A DNA stretch of 44,070 bases from Fen-1258 sp964595365 (GTDB lineage Bacteria; Bacteroidota; Ignavibacteria; Ignavibacteriales; Melioribacteraceae): the NCBI GenBank assembly GCA_964595365.1, contig CAZQQC010000010.1, forward strand, positions 1 to 44,070, given 5' to 3'. The notes beneath the pieces are model-generated. The model saw nothing but the letters and a program-made list of their open reading frames with translations. It was not told the origin of the DNA and ran no database searches. The translations under genes and the position numbers were made by a program. The number at the start of each line of letters is the position of its first letter. Positions within the stretch are counted from its first letter, which is position 1. Shown here piece after piece: positions 44,051 to 44,070 of this stretch.

Positions 44051-44070
44051 TTTAGAGTTAAAGAACATTT

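Noticed and set aside
1..44070. CRISPR array, prophage or defence island
   Set aside because: No regularly spaced repeats, phage structural genes or recognisable defence nucleases were seen; PHP, RadC and VanZ-like proteins here have housekeeping or unknown roles.

Overview
The window is 44 kb of AT-rich, densely packed bacterial chromosome. An Oar-like TonB-dependent receptor, DUF3467, LytR_C, RidA and PhoH proteins, few strong Shine-Dalgarno sequences and frequent TTG starts suggest the Bacteroidota/Chlorobiota/Ignavibacteriota group, most likely an ignavibacterium-like organism. That placement is inference; there is no rRNA or other formal marker here.

Layout. 1-531: two tRNA genes (Val, Gly) on the minus strand and a broken tRNA-like duplicate. 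544-7029: an M50-type membrane protease (+), then minus-strand genes for a UMF1-type MFS transporter, NusB, a DUF218 membrane protein, an orphan iron/cobalamin-type ABC ATPase, a VanZ-like protein and the bifunctional NAD(P)HX repair enzyme. 7030-7783: a small inverted-repeat element and two tiny uncharacterised ORFs. 7784-11866 (+): surE, a VWA membrane protein, a bacteriohemerythrin and a ComF-family phosphoribosyltransferase. 11888-15542 (-): argS, rsfS, a LytR_C protein, a small secreted protein and a Rid protein. mazG (+) then converges on phoH (-).

17484-26939 (-): a LysM protein and a coiled-coil lipoprotein, radC, guaA, gcvH, then accC-accB-efp in the accB/efp neighbourhood common in bacteria, a membrane TPR protein, a PHP-domain protein, an ABM-like protein and dapF. 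27-29.3 kb is a decay zone: an IS481 transposase tail, a secreted nucleotide pyrophosphatase/phosphodiesterase, and a short ORF with a frameshifted paralogue 12.6 kb away. 29296-36812 (+) carries a large TonB-dependent receptor, a membrane histidine kinase with a cysteine-rich PAS domain and an NtrC-family sigma-54 activator; the last two form an evident two-component pair. 36878-41390 (-): serA, hutU, a small unknown gene and adenosine deaminase. 41872-43437 (+): a secreted TPR protein and a DUF3467 protein. The right edge holds an internally deleted DDE transposase pseudogene.

Most genes are housekeeping: translation, purine and nucleotide care, metabolite repair, fatty-acid initiation, DAP/lysine and serine synthesis, and histidine/purine salvage. 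No CRISPR, prophage or recognisable defence island is seen. The least ordinary signals are a dispersed 85-94 bp inverted-repeat element (two full copies and a possible half copy), the paralogous gene-fragment pair, the internally deleted transposase and the mosaic tRNA-Val duplication.
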